A stretch of 64,000 nt of DNA from Pseudomonas putida (GTDB lineage: Bacteria; Pseudomonadota; Gammaproteobacteria; Pseudomonadales; Pseudomonadaceae), in NCBI RefSeq assembly GCF_016406145.1, contig NZ_CP066306.1, positions 1,550,001 through 1,614,000 on the forward strand, read 5' to 3'. Made by a program: the position numbers and the translations under genes. The notes beneath the pieces were generated by a model. The model searched no databases. It had not been told where the DNA came from and was given only the letters and a program-made list of their open reading frames with translations. Position 1 is the first letter of the stretch, and each line of letters opens with the position of its first letter. Of this stretch, positions 27,208 through 35,375 are shown piece by piece.

Positions 27208-28170
27208 TCAGGCTGAGGGCAATTGATGAATGAACGTCACCACCCGCTCACCCAACTCACGGGCCAGCGGCAGTTCAGGGTTCAGGTAGCTGTCGCGCTG
27301 CTCGCTCATGGCCTTGGGGCTGATGCGCAGCATGTGGTTCATGCCGTCGATCAGTACCAGTTGGGCATCGGGTTTGGCCGCCTTCAGGCGCTCGGCGTCG
27401 GCCACATCGACCTGCACGTCGTTGCGGCCCTGGATGATCAGCGCAGGCATCGGCAGGCGGGCGAAGGCCTTGGCCGGGTCTTGCCGGAACAGTGAGATCA
27501 GGTAGGGCTGCACGCTGGGGCGGAATACCTGGCGCAGGGGGGCGGGGACATCCAGGCTGGTCTGCCCGGCCTGCAGGCGTTCGAGCAGGGCGCTGCTGCG
27601 GGCCAGTTGCGCTGGCGGCATGCGTTGCGCCAGTTGTTCGCGCAGCACATCGGCGATGGGCCGGCCGCTGCCAGCCAGGGTGATGACGGCGCTGGCGCCG
27701 GCCTGCTCGGCGGCCAGGCTGGCGATCAGGGCGCCTTCGCTGTGGCCGACCAGTATCAGCGGGCCGAAGCGCGGGTCGGCCTTGAGCTTGCGGCTCCAGG
27801 CCACCACATCAGCGACGTAGCGCTCGACACTGAGGTTGCGCTCATCGGGCGTGGCCGGCAGGCTGGCGGCCACACCGCGCTTGTCGTAGCGCACGCTGGC
27901 AATGTGCTCGTTGGCCAGCAGCAGCGCCAGGCGTTTGAGGTTGTCGATACGCCCAGAGGCCGGGTTGTTGCCATCGCGGTCGGTAGGGCCGGAGCCGGCG
28001 ATGATCAACACCACAGGGGGCGGGGTGGCCTGTTGCGGCAACAGCAGGCTGCCATGCAGCACACCTTGCCCGGTGTCCAGGTCGATAGGGCGTTGCAGGA
28101 CGGTGGGTGAGGCTGCCTGGGCAAGGCCGGTGCACAGCAGGAGGAAGAAGGCGACGAGGCGCGGCATCAT
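27208..28170 (-). CDS. Exported alpha/beta hydrolase
   Basis: A 320-aa protein with a signal peptide (MMPRLVAFFLLLCTGLAQAA). The oxyanion region is VVLIIAGSGPTDRDGNNP, the nucleophile elbow is GHSEGAL, an acid is in IIQGRNDVQVD and the His is in MNHMLR. The GSGPTDRDGN motif is characteristic of a widespread subfamily of periplasmic serine hydrolases related to peptidase S15/S9-like proteins. Substrate unknown. The gene points towards the TM/coiled-coil gene, and it is divergent from aroC. Confidence 0.85.
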   Translation of the reverse strand: MMPRLVAFFLLLCTGLAQAASPTVLQRPIDLDTGQGVLHGSLLLPQQATPPPVVLIIAGSGPTDRDGNNPASGRIDNLKRLALLLANEHIASVRYDKRGVAASLPATPDERNLSVERYVADVVAWSRKLKADPRFGPLILVGHSEGALIASLAAEQAGASAVITLAGSGRPIADVLREQLAQRMPPAQLARSSALLERLQAGQTSLDVPAPLRQVFRPSVQPYLISLFRQDPAKAFARLPMPALIIQGRNDVQVDVADAERLKAAKPDAQLVLIDGMNHMLRISPKAMSEQRDSYLNPELPLARELGERVVTFIHQLPSA

Positions 28171-28342
28171 GCGGTACTACATGGGGAGATGAGCGTTTGA
28201 CCCACCGTTCATGGGAAGGTTCGGCAGGTGGCCTGGCCATGATCGCCTATCGCCGGCAAGCCGGTGACAGGGCGCTCACAGACCACCATTCCATCTGTAT
28301 ACTGCTGCTTTCGTCAACCTCAGGCAGACTCGCGGAGCGTCC

Positions 28343-29434
28343 ATGTCCGGCAATACCTACGGCAAGCTGTTCACTGTCACCACCGCTGGCGAAAGCCATG
28401 GCCCGGCGTTGGTCGCCATTGTCGATGGCTGCCCTCCGGGCCTGGAAATCTCCCTCGCCGACCTGCAACACGACCTCGACCGGCGCAAGCCCGGCACCAG
28501 CCGTCACACCACCCAGCGCCAGGAACCCGACGAAGTGGAGATCCTCTCCGGCGTGTTCGAAGGCCGTACCACCGGCTGCTCGATCGGGCTGCTGATCCGC
28601 AACACCGACCAGAAGTCCAAGGACTACTCGGCGATAAAAGACCTGTTCCGCCCGGCACACGCCGACTACACCTACCACCACAAGTATGGCATCCGCGACT
28701 ACCGCGGCGGTGGCCGCAGCTCGGCCCGCGAGACCGCCATGCGCGTGGCGGCCGGTGCCATCGCCAAGAAGTACCTGGCCACCCAGGGCATCCAGGTGCG
28801 CGGCTACATGAGCCAGCTAGGGCCGATCGAAATCCCCTTCAAGACCTGGGATTCGGTGCAGGACAACGCCTTCTTCAGCCCCGACCCGGACAAGGTGCCG
28901 GAGCTTGAGGCCTACATGGACCAGCTGCGCCGCGATCAGGACTCGGTCGGGGCAAAAATCACCGTGGTGGCCGAAGGCGTGATGCCAGGCCTGGGCGAGC
29001 CGATCTTCGACCGCCTGGACGCGGAGCTGGCCCATGCGCTGATGAGCATCAACGCGGTCAAGGGTGTTGAAATCGGTGCCGGCTTCGCCAGCATCGCCCA
29101 GCGCGGCACCGAGCACCGCGACGAGCTGACCCCCGAAGGCTTCCTCAGCAATAACGCGGGCGGGATTCTGGGCGGTATCAGCTCTGGCCAGCCGATCGTC
29201 GCCCACCTGGCGCTCAAACCGACCTCGAGCATCACCGTGCCGGGCCGCTCCATCGACGTGGACGGCAACCCGGTCGATGTCATCACCAAGGGCCGTCACG
29301 ACCCGTGCGTTGGCATCCGCGCCACGCCGATCGCCGAAGCGATGATGGCTATCGTGCTGATGGATCACCTGTTGCGTCACCGGGCGCAGAATGCCGAGGT
29401 GAAGGTCGCAACTCCGGTTCTGGGCCAGCTCTGA
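28343..29434 (+). CDS. aroC: Chorismate synthase
   Basis: A 363-aa FMN-dependent enzyme, EPSP to chorismate, last step of the shikimate trunk. Signatures: [19 protein letters not shown] (signature 1), [21 protein letters not shown] (signatures 2/3 region) and [20 protein letters not shown] near the C-terminus. Full length. Upstream at 28298-28303 a TATACT hexamer may be the -10 element. It is followed by an inverted REP pair and an MFS gene on the same strand. Confidence 0.96.
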   Translation: MSGNTYGKLFTVTTAGESHGPALVAIVDGCPPGLEISLADLQHDLDRRKPGTSRHTTQRQEPDEVEILSGVFEGRTTGCSIGLLIRNTDQKSKDYSAIKDLFRPAHADYTYHHKYGIRDYRGGGRSSARETAMRVAAGAIAKKYLATQGIQVRGYMSQLGPIEIPFKTWDSVQDNAFFSPDPDKVPELEAYMDQLRRDQDSVGAKITVVAEGVMPGLGEPIFDRLDAELAHALMSINAVKGVEIGAGFASIAQRGTEHRDELTPEGFLSNNAGGILGGISSGQPIVAHLALKPTSSITVPGRSIDVDGNPVDVITKGRHDPCVGIRATPIAEAMMAIVLMDHLLRHRAQNAEVKVATPVLGQL

Positions 29435-29441
29435 TTCGCAA

Positions 29442-29554
29442 GTACCGGCCCTATCGCCGGCAAGCCGGCTCCCACACGGGCAGCATGGGCGCCGGCTTGA
29501 ACCGGCTCCACAGGTGCAGTGTAGGAGCCGGCTTGCCGGCGATAGGGCCGGTAC
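29442..29554. repeat. Inverted pair of REP palindromes after aroC
   Basis: REP copies at 29442-29476 and 29521-29554 (GTACCGGCCC...CGCCGGCAAGCCGG and inverse) are separated by about 44 bp. They follow the aroC stop by 7 bp and precede the MFS start by 30 bp. They may end or attenuate read-through. Confidence 0.85.
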
Positions 29555-29583
29555 AGGCAATACCCCATTCCGGCTGAGCCCTG

Positions 29584-30738
29584 ATGAATCCGATCCCCTA
29601 CTGGCGCCTGTCCAGCTTCTACCTTTTCTACTTCGCTCTGCTGGGTTCGACAGCCCCGTTCCTGGCCCTGTACTTCGACCACCTCGGCTTCCCCCCGGCG
29701 CGTATCGGCGAGCTGGTAGCCATCCCCATGCTGATGCGCTGCATCGCCCCCAACCTGTGGGGCTGGCTGGGTGATCGCAGCGGCCAGCGGCTGCTGATCG
29801 TGCGCCTCGGCGCGCTGTGTACCCTGGCCACCTTTTCGCTGATCTTCTTCGGCAAGAGCTACGCCTGGCTGGCGCTGGTGATGGCCCTGCACGCGTTCTT
29901 CTGGCACGCGGTGCTGCCGCAGTTCGAGGTCATCACCCTGGCCCACCTGCACGGGCAGACGGCGCGCTACAGTCAGGTGCGCCTGTGGGGCTCGATCGGT
30001 TTCATCCTCACCGTGGTCGGCCTTGGGCGGTTGTTCGAATGGCTGAGCCTGGATATCTACCCGGTCGCCCTGGTAACCATCATGGCGGGCATTGTCGCGG
30101 CCAGCCTGTGGGTGCCCAATGCCCAACCGGTGGAGCAGGGCGAGCGGCGCGACGCGGGCGGCTTTCTGCGCCAGTTGCGGGCGCCTGGGGTGGTTGGCTT
30201 CTACCTGTGCGTGGCCTTGATGCAGCTCAGCCACGGGCCTTACTACACCTTCCTCACGTTGCACCTGGAACACCTGGGCTACAGCCGCGGCGCCATCGGC
30301 CTGCTGTGGGCGTTGGGGGTGGTGGCCGAAGTGCTGATCTTCATGGTCATGAGCCGCATCTTCACGCGCTTCAGCGTGCAGCAGGTGCTACTGGCCAGCT
30401 TCCTGTTGGCCGCCCTGCGCTGGCTGCTGCTGGGCAACCTGGCGGGCGAGCCGGGTGTGCTGATCTTCGCCCAGGTGCTGCACGCAGCCACGTTCGGCTG
30501 CTTCCACGCTGCCTCCATCGCCTTCGTCCAGGCCAGTTTCGGCGCACGTCAGCAAGGCCAGGGCCAGGCATTGTATGCCGCGCTGTCTGGCACCGGCGGT
30601 GCGCTGGGGGCGTTGTATTCGGGCTACAGCTGGAAGCTGCTGGGCCCCACCTTCACCTTTGGTATGGCCAGCGCCGCAGCGCTCGCGGCAGCCGTTATCA
30701 TTGCCACTCGTTTGAAATCGACCAGGACCAGCCGCTGA
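29584..30738 (+). CDS. MFS transporter, HcaT/phenylpropionate-permease type
   Basis: A 384-aa, 12-TM major facilitator protein of the MFS_1-like/HcaT subgroup. Marks: YWRLSSFYLFYFALLGSTAPFL at the N-terminus, GWLGDRSGQR (loop 2-3 motif), VRLWGSIGFILTVVGLG and GLLWALGVVAEVLIF. The family exports or imports small aromatic acids or nucleoside-like molecules. Its stop overlaps the start of the ARD-like gene (TGATG), so the two are translated together; any functional link is unknown. Confidence 0.85.
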   Translation: MNPIPYWRLSSFYLFYFALLGSTAPFLALYFDHLGFPPARIGELVAIPMLMRCIAPNLWGWLGDRSGQRLLIVRLGALCTLATFSLIFFGKSYAWLALVMALHAFFWHAVLPQFEVITLAHLHGQTARYSQVRLWGSIGFILTVVGLGRLFEWLSLDIYPVALVTIMAGIVAASLWVPNAQPVEQGERRDAGGFLRQLRAPGVVGFYLCVALMQLSHGPYYTFLTLHLEHLGYSRGAIGLLWALGVVAEVLIFMVMSRIFTRFSVQQVLLASFLLAALRWLLLGNLAGEPGVLIFAQVLHAATFGCFHAASIAFVQASFGARQQGQGQALYAALSGTGGALGALYSGYSWKLLGPTFTFGMASAAALAAAVIIATRLKSTRTSR

Positions 30739-31274
30739 TGAGTATCCTCTGTGTATTCCACCCGTCCAGCCCGGCCTTGCCGAACAAGGTACTGACCCAC
30801 CACGACGACATCACCGCAACGCTGGCAGAGCAGGGCGTGCGTTTTGACCACGCTGCGCTGGAGCTGCGCATACGGCCAGGCAGCAGCCAGGATGAAGTAA
30901 TGAGCGCCTGCCGCGAACACCTTGACCGGTTGATGACTGCCCAGGGCTGCGCAGCGTTCAGTGTGCTCAACCGCGACGGTGCCGACCCGGCACAGGTCGA
31001 CCTGCGCGATGAGCATGTGCATGAGGTTGATGAAGTATTTGCCGTAGTCACAGGTCGTGCCCAGATCGGGCTTCGCCTGGGTGACTATGTGTATGCGCTG
31101 GTGTGTGAGAAAGGCGACCAACTGGTGATTCCGGCAGGGAGCCGGCGCTGGGTGGAGCTGGGGGACAACCCGTTCTGCCTGGCGCTGCGGCTGTACGCCA
31201 GCGAACAGGGCATGCAGGCGCGCTTTACCGGGGATGATACTGCGCGTGCGTACGCCGGGATCGACGAGTTCTAG
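30738..31274 (+). CDS. Acireductone dioxygenase-like cupin missing one metal ligand
   Basis: A 178-aa ARD/MtnD-family cupin. The first three metal ligands of ARD are present in DEHVHEVDEV (His93, His95, Glu99), and the second half shows LVCEKGDQLVIPAGSRRWVE. The family's fourth ligand, His in a PA-x-x-x-H-W context, is Arg137 here. ARD oxidises acireductone in methionine salvage; with the changed ligand the activity may be lost or altered. The rest of the protein, including QARFTGDDTARAY, keeps ARD landmarks. It is coupled to the MFS gene, and no other methionine salvage gene is nearby. Confidence 0.8.
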   Translation: MSILCVFHPSSPALPNKVLTHHDDITATLAEQGVRFDHAALELRIRPGSSQDEVMSACREHLDRLMTAQGCAAFSVLNRDGADPAQVDLRDEHVHEVDEVFAVVTGRAQIGLRLGDYVYALVCEKGDQLVIPAGSRRWVELGDNPFCLALRLYASEQGMQARFTGDDTARAYAGIDEF

Positions 31275-31278
31275 TGTC

Positions 31279-31384
31279 CGCTCCGGCCCCTCGCGGGCAA
31301 GCCTGTGCCTGCAGGTACCCCGCCATCCCTATGGGCAATGCAGTACCTGTGGGCGCAGGTTTACCCGCGAAGCGGCCGGTGCAG
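31279..31384. repeat. Inverted REP-like pair (TCGCGGGCAAGC type)
   Basis: CGGCCCCTCGCGGGCAAGCCTG (from 31284) and the facing CAGGTTTACCCGCGAAGCGGCCG (to about 31379) form an imperfect long hairpin, a different REP subtype from the CGCCGGCAAGCCGG copies. It fills the gap between the convergent ARD-like and DUF3509 genes. Confidence 0.75.
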
Positions 31385-31391
31385 ACAAAAC

Positions 31392-31664
31392 TCAACGGTA
31401 GGTCGGCAACGCGAAGCGCTGCTGGCTCTGCAGCATCGAAATCACCGGCAGTTCACTGGCTTGCTCGGCCAGGTCGCGGCGAATGGCGCTGATTGCCCAA
31501 GACAGCTGTTCGGCGCTGTGCAGTTGCCCGTAGGTCAGCACACGGCGGGTAACCCTGCCATCGGTGGCACGCAGCGTCAGCAGGATGCCGCCGTCGGGGC
31601 GAGGCTGGGTGGTGACCTGATAGGCCGAGAACACCGAGACGAACTTTTCCTGAATGAGGTCCAT
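31392..31664 (-). CDS. DUF3509 family protein
   Basis: A 90-aa cytoplasmic protein beginning MDLIQEKFVSVFSAYQV. It has a beta-rich core (PDGGILLTLRATDGRVTRRVLTY) and a helix (QLSWAISAIRRDLAEQ), the pattern of Pseudomonas DUF3509 proteins, function unknown. TCAGGAG precedes the start. The upstream 268 bp is shared with the divergent ankyrin gene. Confidence 0.8.
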   Translation of the reverse strand: MDLIQEKFVSVFSAYQVTTQPRPDGGILLTLRATDGRVTRRVLTYGQLHSAEQLSWAISAIRRDLAEQASELPVISMLQSQQRFALPTYR

Positions 31665-31932
31665 ATCAACTCCTGACTGATGTGTGGGCAGACGTGAGTT
31701 GATAGTTGCAGTGAACGTGCCAGAACTCGGTTCTTATAAAAATCCTTTATTTTCAATGCCTTAGCATTGTTTCCTGGAGGGTGGTGCCGTGCAGGCTGCA
31801 TGGTCGTGCATTTTGCACAGTGCAATTTGCACGAGCCGGCCAATGCCTATCGGCGCTATAGATTCTGAACCTTTGACCTGCTGGGCTTGCCTGACAAACA
31901 CTTGGGCAATCTTTTCTGACAGGAGGTTCCAG

Positions 31933-32457
31933 ATGTCTGAACAACAAGCACCCGCCGCCATGACCGATGACGAGACCGCGGCATTCGCCGAGCAGGTCTT
32001 CGAGCGTGCCCGTCAGGGGGATGCCGAGATGCTCGAGCGTCTTCTGGCCAGTGGCTTGCCAGCCAATCTGCGCAACCACAACGGCGACACGCTGCTGATG
32101 CTAGCCTGCTACCATGGCCACCATGAAGCGGTTCGCGTATTGCTGAGCCATGGTGCCGACCCGCTTGTTGCCAACGACAACGGCCAACTTCCGATCGCTG
32201 GTGCGGCGTTCAAGGGTGACCTGGCGATGATCCGGCTGTTGCTGGAAAACGGCGTGCCGGTCGACGCCGCTGCGCAGGACGGGCGTACTGCACTGATGCT
32301 GGCGGCCATGTTCAACCGTGTAGAGATTCTTGACTACCTGCTGGCCCAAGGCGCCGACCCGGCACACCAGGATGCGCGCGGCGCCACCGCGCTGATGGCG
32401 GCGCACACCATGGGCGCAGCCGATACCGCAGCGCGCCTGCAGGCGCTTGCAGGCTAA
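31933..32457 (+). CDS. Ankyrin-repeat protein, AnkB-like
   Basis: A 174-aa protein; AGGAGG 6 bp upstream fixes the start at MSEQQAPAAMTD. About four ankyrin repeats: EMLERLLASGLPANLRNHNG, DTLLMLACYHGHHEAVRVLL, GQLPIAGAAFKGDLAMIRLL and GRTALMLAAMFNRVEILDYL, then a capping repeat. No signal peptide, so cytoplasmic. AnkB in P. aeruginosa sits next to a catalase and supports its activity; no catalase is here, so the partner is unknown. Confidence 0.85.
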   Translation: MSEQQAPAAMTDDETAAFAEQVFERARQGDAEMLERLLASGLPANLRNHNGDTLLMLACYHGHHEAVRVLLSHGADPLVANDNGQLPIAGAAFKGDLAMIRLLLENGVPVDAAAQDGRTALMLAAMFNRVEILDYLLAQGADPAHQDARGATALMAAHTMGAADTAARLQALAG

Positions 32458-32516
32458 CCGCCCGGGGGCGTTTGCGGCTATCCTTGGCGACTTTTCACCC
32501 GTCGCAGGCCCCCTTC

Positions 32517-33047
32517 ATGAAAAACCAGTTGCTCGAATTCATCAGCCTCATCGGCGCCGGCTGCATGCGCGATGAAGACATCGAGCGCATCGCCGACGAG
32601 GCCGCGCAGGCCTACGCCGACCCCGCTGCCTTCCTCGCCGCCAACCCGGACATCAACTACGACGACAGCTTCCCCATCCCGCTGGGCGAGTGGGTGGTGC
32701 TTGGTAGCCTGCCCGACACCGTTGTGTTCCAGGCCGACAGCTATCAGGAGCTGTTCCAGCACATCAGCGATTCGTTCGACAAGAGCGTGCCGTTCACCCT
32801 CAAGCCCAAGCAACTGGCGCGTACCGAGCCGTTGACGGCGCTCAACCGCATCCAGGTGCAAATGGCGGCGCTGAACAAAGAGGCCGGTGGTTATGTGCTG
32901 CTCAACTTCAGCCAGTTGCTCGATGATGAGTTGCAAGTGGTGATGGTCGGCCAGAACGACCTGGCGCGTGTGCTGGAGCTGGGTGCTGAACTGCGTATCA
33001 AGGTAGAGCCGGCCTTAGAGGCGCTCAAGGTGGCCGTTCACAGCTGA
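32517..33047 (+). CDS. Uncharacterised protein; 3' end resembles the array spacer
   Basis: A 176-aa soluble acidic protein starting MKNQLLEFISLIGAGCM, unknown family. Features: helical N-terminus with DEDIERIADEAAQAYADP, a beta region IPLGEWVVLGSLPDTVVFQ, and a C-terminal part with IQVQMAALNKEAG and PALEALKVAVHS. The DNA for these last two stretches (32854-32880 and about 33013-33046) closely matches the repeated spacer of both hairpin arrays. The stop is 8 bp from the first hairpin of the second array. This makes it the likely donor of the spacer. Confidence 0.75.
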   Translation: MKNQLLEFISLIGAGCMRDEDIERIADEAAQAYADPAAFLAANPDINYDDSFPIPLGEWVVLGSLPDTVVFQADSYQELFQHISDSFDKSVPFTLKPKQLARTEPLTALNRIQVQMAALNKEAGGYVLLNFSQLLDDELQVVMVGQNDLARVLELGAELRIKVEPALEALKVAVHS

Positions 33048-33054
33048 ATCGGAT

Positions 33055-33944
33055 GTAGGAGCGGCCTTGTGTCGCGAAAGGGCCGCAAAGCGGCCCCAGG
33101 TCTCAGCAGCGCAACACAAATTGCTGGGTCTGCTGCGCAGCCCTTTCGCGACACGAGGCCGCTCCTACCTGCAGCAAGGTGCAGCTGGCCGCGCTGAACA
33201 AAGCCAGATGATAATGGCACTGAAAGCGCTCAAGGCAGCTCACACGCCTGTAGGAGCGGCCTTGTGTCGCGAAGGGCCGCAAAGCGGCCCCAAGATTCAG
33301 CAGCGCAACACAAATTGCTGGGTCTGCTGCGCAGCCCTTTCGCGACACGAGGCCGCTCCTACCTGCAGCAAGGTGCAGCTGGCCGCGCTGAACAAAGCCA
33401 GGTGATAATGGCACTGAAAGCGCTCAAGGCAGCTCACACGCCTGTAGGAGCGGCCTTGTGTCGCGAAGGGCCGCAAAGCGGCCCCAAGATTCAGCAGCGC
33501 AACACAAATTGCTGGGTCTGCTGCGCAGCCCTTTCGCGACACGAGGCCGCTCCTACCTGCAGCAAGGTGCAGCTGGCCGCGCTGAACAAAGCCAGGTGAT
33601 AATGGCACTGAAAGCGCTCAAGGCAGCTCACACGCCTGTAGGAGCGGCCTTGTGTCGCGAAGGGCCGCAAAGCGGCCCCAAGATTCAGCAGCGCAACACA
33701 AATTGCTGGGTCTGCTGCGCAGCCTTTCGCGACACGAGGCCGCTCCTACCTGCAGCAAGGTGCAGCTGGCCGCGCTGAACAAAGCCAGGTGATAATGGTA
33801 CTGAAAGCGCTCAAGGCAGCTCACACGCCTGTAGGAGCGGCCTTGTGTCGCGAAAGGGCCGCAAAGCGGCCCCAGGTCTCAGCAGCGCAACACAAATTGC
33901 TGGGTCTGCTGCGCAGCCCTTTCGCGACACGAGGCCGCTCCTAC
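33055..33944. repeat. Five-unit hairpin array, inverted relative of the array at 20.6-22.5 kb
   Basis: Units begin (GTAGGAGCGGCC) at 33055, 33250, 33444, 33638 and 33831, period 193-195 bp. Hairpin arms have TTGTGTCGCGAA on the left and TTCGCGACACGAGG on the right; inner modules GGGCCGCAAAGCGGCCC (left) and CTGCTGCGCAGCC (right) are in the opposite order to the first array. The four spacers (CTGCAGCAAGGTGCAGCTGG ... CACACGCCT) are the reverse complement of the first array's spacers with some divergence. It lies between convergent gene ends. Confidence 0.95.
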
Positions 33945-33967
33945 AAGAGCGGCGTCGGTAAGTCGTT

Positions 33968-34906
33968 TCAACCCAATGCCGTATCCAGAAACATCATCAC
34001 CGCAAACCCGCCCATCAACCCCAGCGTCGCTGCGGTCTGATGCCCATTGCGGTGGGTTTCGGGTATCACCTCGTGGGACACCACGAACAGCATCGCCCCC
34101 GCCGCCAGCCCCATGCTGATGGGGTAGGCGAGGGCGAAACCTGTGGAAATCCCCAACCCGATCACCGCGCCCAACGGCTCCATCAGGCCCGAGCCAATCG
34201 CTACCAGCGCGGCCTTGAAGTTGGACAACCCGGTTGCGCGTAAGGCCAGCGCTACGGCCAGGCCCTCGGGGATGTCCTGAATGGCGATGGCGCTGGTCAG
34301 CGGCAGGCCGACATTCATGTCGCCATTGGCAAAGCTCACGCCAATAGCCATGCCCTCGGGCAGGTTGTGCAGGGTGATCGCCAGCACGAACAGCCATACC
34401 CGGCTGATGCGCTCGGCCTCAGGGCCGCAGGGGCCGGTGCTTTCGTGTTCGTGCGGGGTGAAGCGGTCGAGCCCGAGCATCAGCAGCACACCCAGGCCCA
34501 TGCCCAGCACTACGGTAAAGGCGGCGGCCGGGCCGTTGCCGGTAATTTCGCGGGCAGCTTCAAGGCCGGGCAATATCAATGAAAACGAACTGGCGGCCAG
34601 CATCATGCCGGCCGCAAAGCCCAGCATCACGTCCTGGCTGCGGGCACTGACATCGCGCAGCACAACGGCCAGTACCGCGCCCAAGGCCGTGGCGCCGAAA
34701 CCGGACAGCCCGCCGAGCAGCGCCAGGTGCAGGCTGTCGGCATGTTCGCCGTTGACGGCGTTCCAGAAACTCGCCGCCAGTAGCACGATGACCGCCAACA
34801 AGCTCACGCCCAGGCCCGCGCTGAGCCACGGGGTATTGGCCGCCTGCTGGCGCCAGGCGCTCAACAAGGAGGGCGAGGCGGGGGTTTGGGTATGGGCTGG
34901 GGGCAT
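33968..34906 (-). CDS. ZIP family divalent metal transporter
   Basis: A 312-aa, about eight-TM transporter. It has an N-terminal Pro/Thr-rich tail then hydrophobic helices. The metal path in the fourth and fifth TM is visible as ITLHNLPEGMAIGVSFANGD (HNxPEG) and IQDIPEGLAVALALRATG, the second with a Gln/Asp variation of HxxxE, as in ZupT/GufA-like proteins. A His/Glu cytosolic loop (FTPHEHEST) precedes them. It imports Zn or related metals. No Zur-type operator was recognised in the 126-bp upstream gap. Confidence 0.88.
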   Translation of the reverse strand: MPPAHTQTPASPSLLSAWRQQAANTPWLSAGLGVSLLAVIVLLAASFWNAVNGEHADSLHLALLGGLSGFGATALGAVLAVVLRDVSARSQDVMLGFAAGMMLAASSFSLILPGLEAAREITGNGPAAAFTVVLGMGLGVLLMLGLDRFTPHEHESTGPCGPEAERISRVWLFVLAITLHNLPEGMAIGVSFANGDMNVGLPLTSAIAIQDIPEGLAVALALRATGLSNFKAALVAIGSGLMEPLGAVIGLGISTGFALAYPISMGLAAGAMLFVVSHEVIPETHRNGHQTAATLGLMGGFAVMMFLDTALG

Positions 34907-35032
34907 ACGAACCTCGAATCTGTGAATGCTTGCAGTCTATCCAGTGACCGGCAGGGCAGGCCAAGGATTCCCTTCTATCGACGTGATAGCTGACTATGCT
35001 CAGCCACACTGACTTTCAACGGGGGGGTTGCC

Positions 35033-35227
35033 ATGGGTTCGACGTTCAATGGGCTGGTTGGCCTGATCATTCTGGCGCTGGATATCTGGGCAATCCTCAA
35101 TGTGATCAAGAGTGGCCGGGAGGTAGGGGTCAAGGTGCTGTGGATACTGCTGATCGCCTTGCTGCCGGTGGTCGGCCTGGTGATCTGGGCCATTGCCGGT
35201 CCCAGGGGCAATGTGCGCCTTGGATAG
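35033..35227 (+). CDS. PLDc_N-domain small membrane protein
   Basis: A 64-aa protein with two transmembrane helices (residues about 5-24 and 33-55) and the PLDc_N pattern IWAILNVIKSG followed by LLPVVGLVIWAIAGPRG. The domain is the membrane anchor of cardiolipin synthases; here it occurs alone. Function unknown. A GGGGGGTTGCC ribosome-site-like stretch precedes the ATG. Confidence 0.75.
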   Translation: MGSTFNGLVGLIILALDIWAILNVIKSGREVGVKVLWILLIALLPVVGLVIWAIAGPRGNVRLG

Positions 35228-35375
35228 GGGCATTTTGCTCGCGCAGACAAAACCAGCAACAGCGCCGTGACAAAATTTTCACATTGGTTTAAACAGAATC
35301 CGCACCCGCACAATGCTGCGTTGGTCTAGCGCCGGCGCCATCCCGCAAACACGCAATCCTAGGATCTTCCCATTC

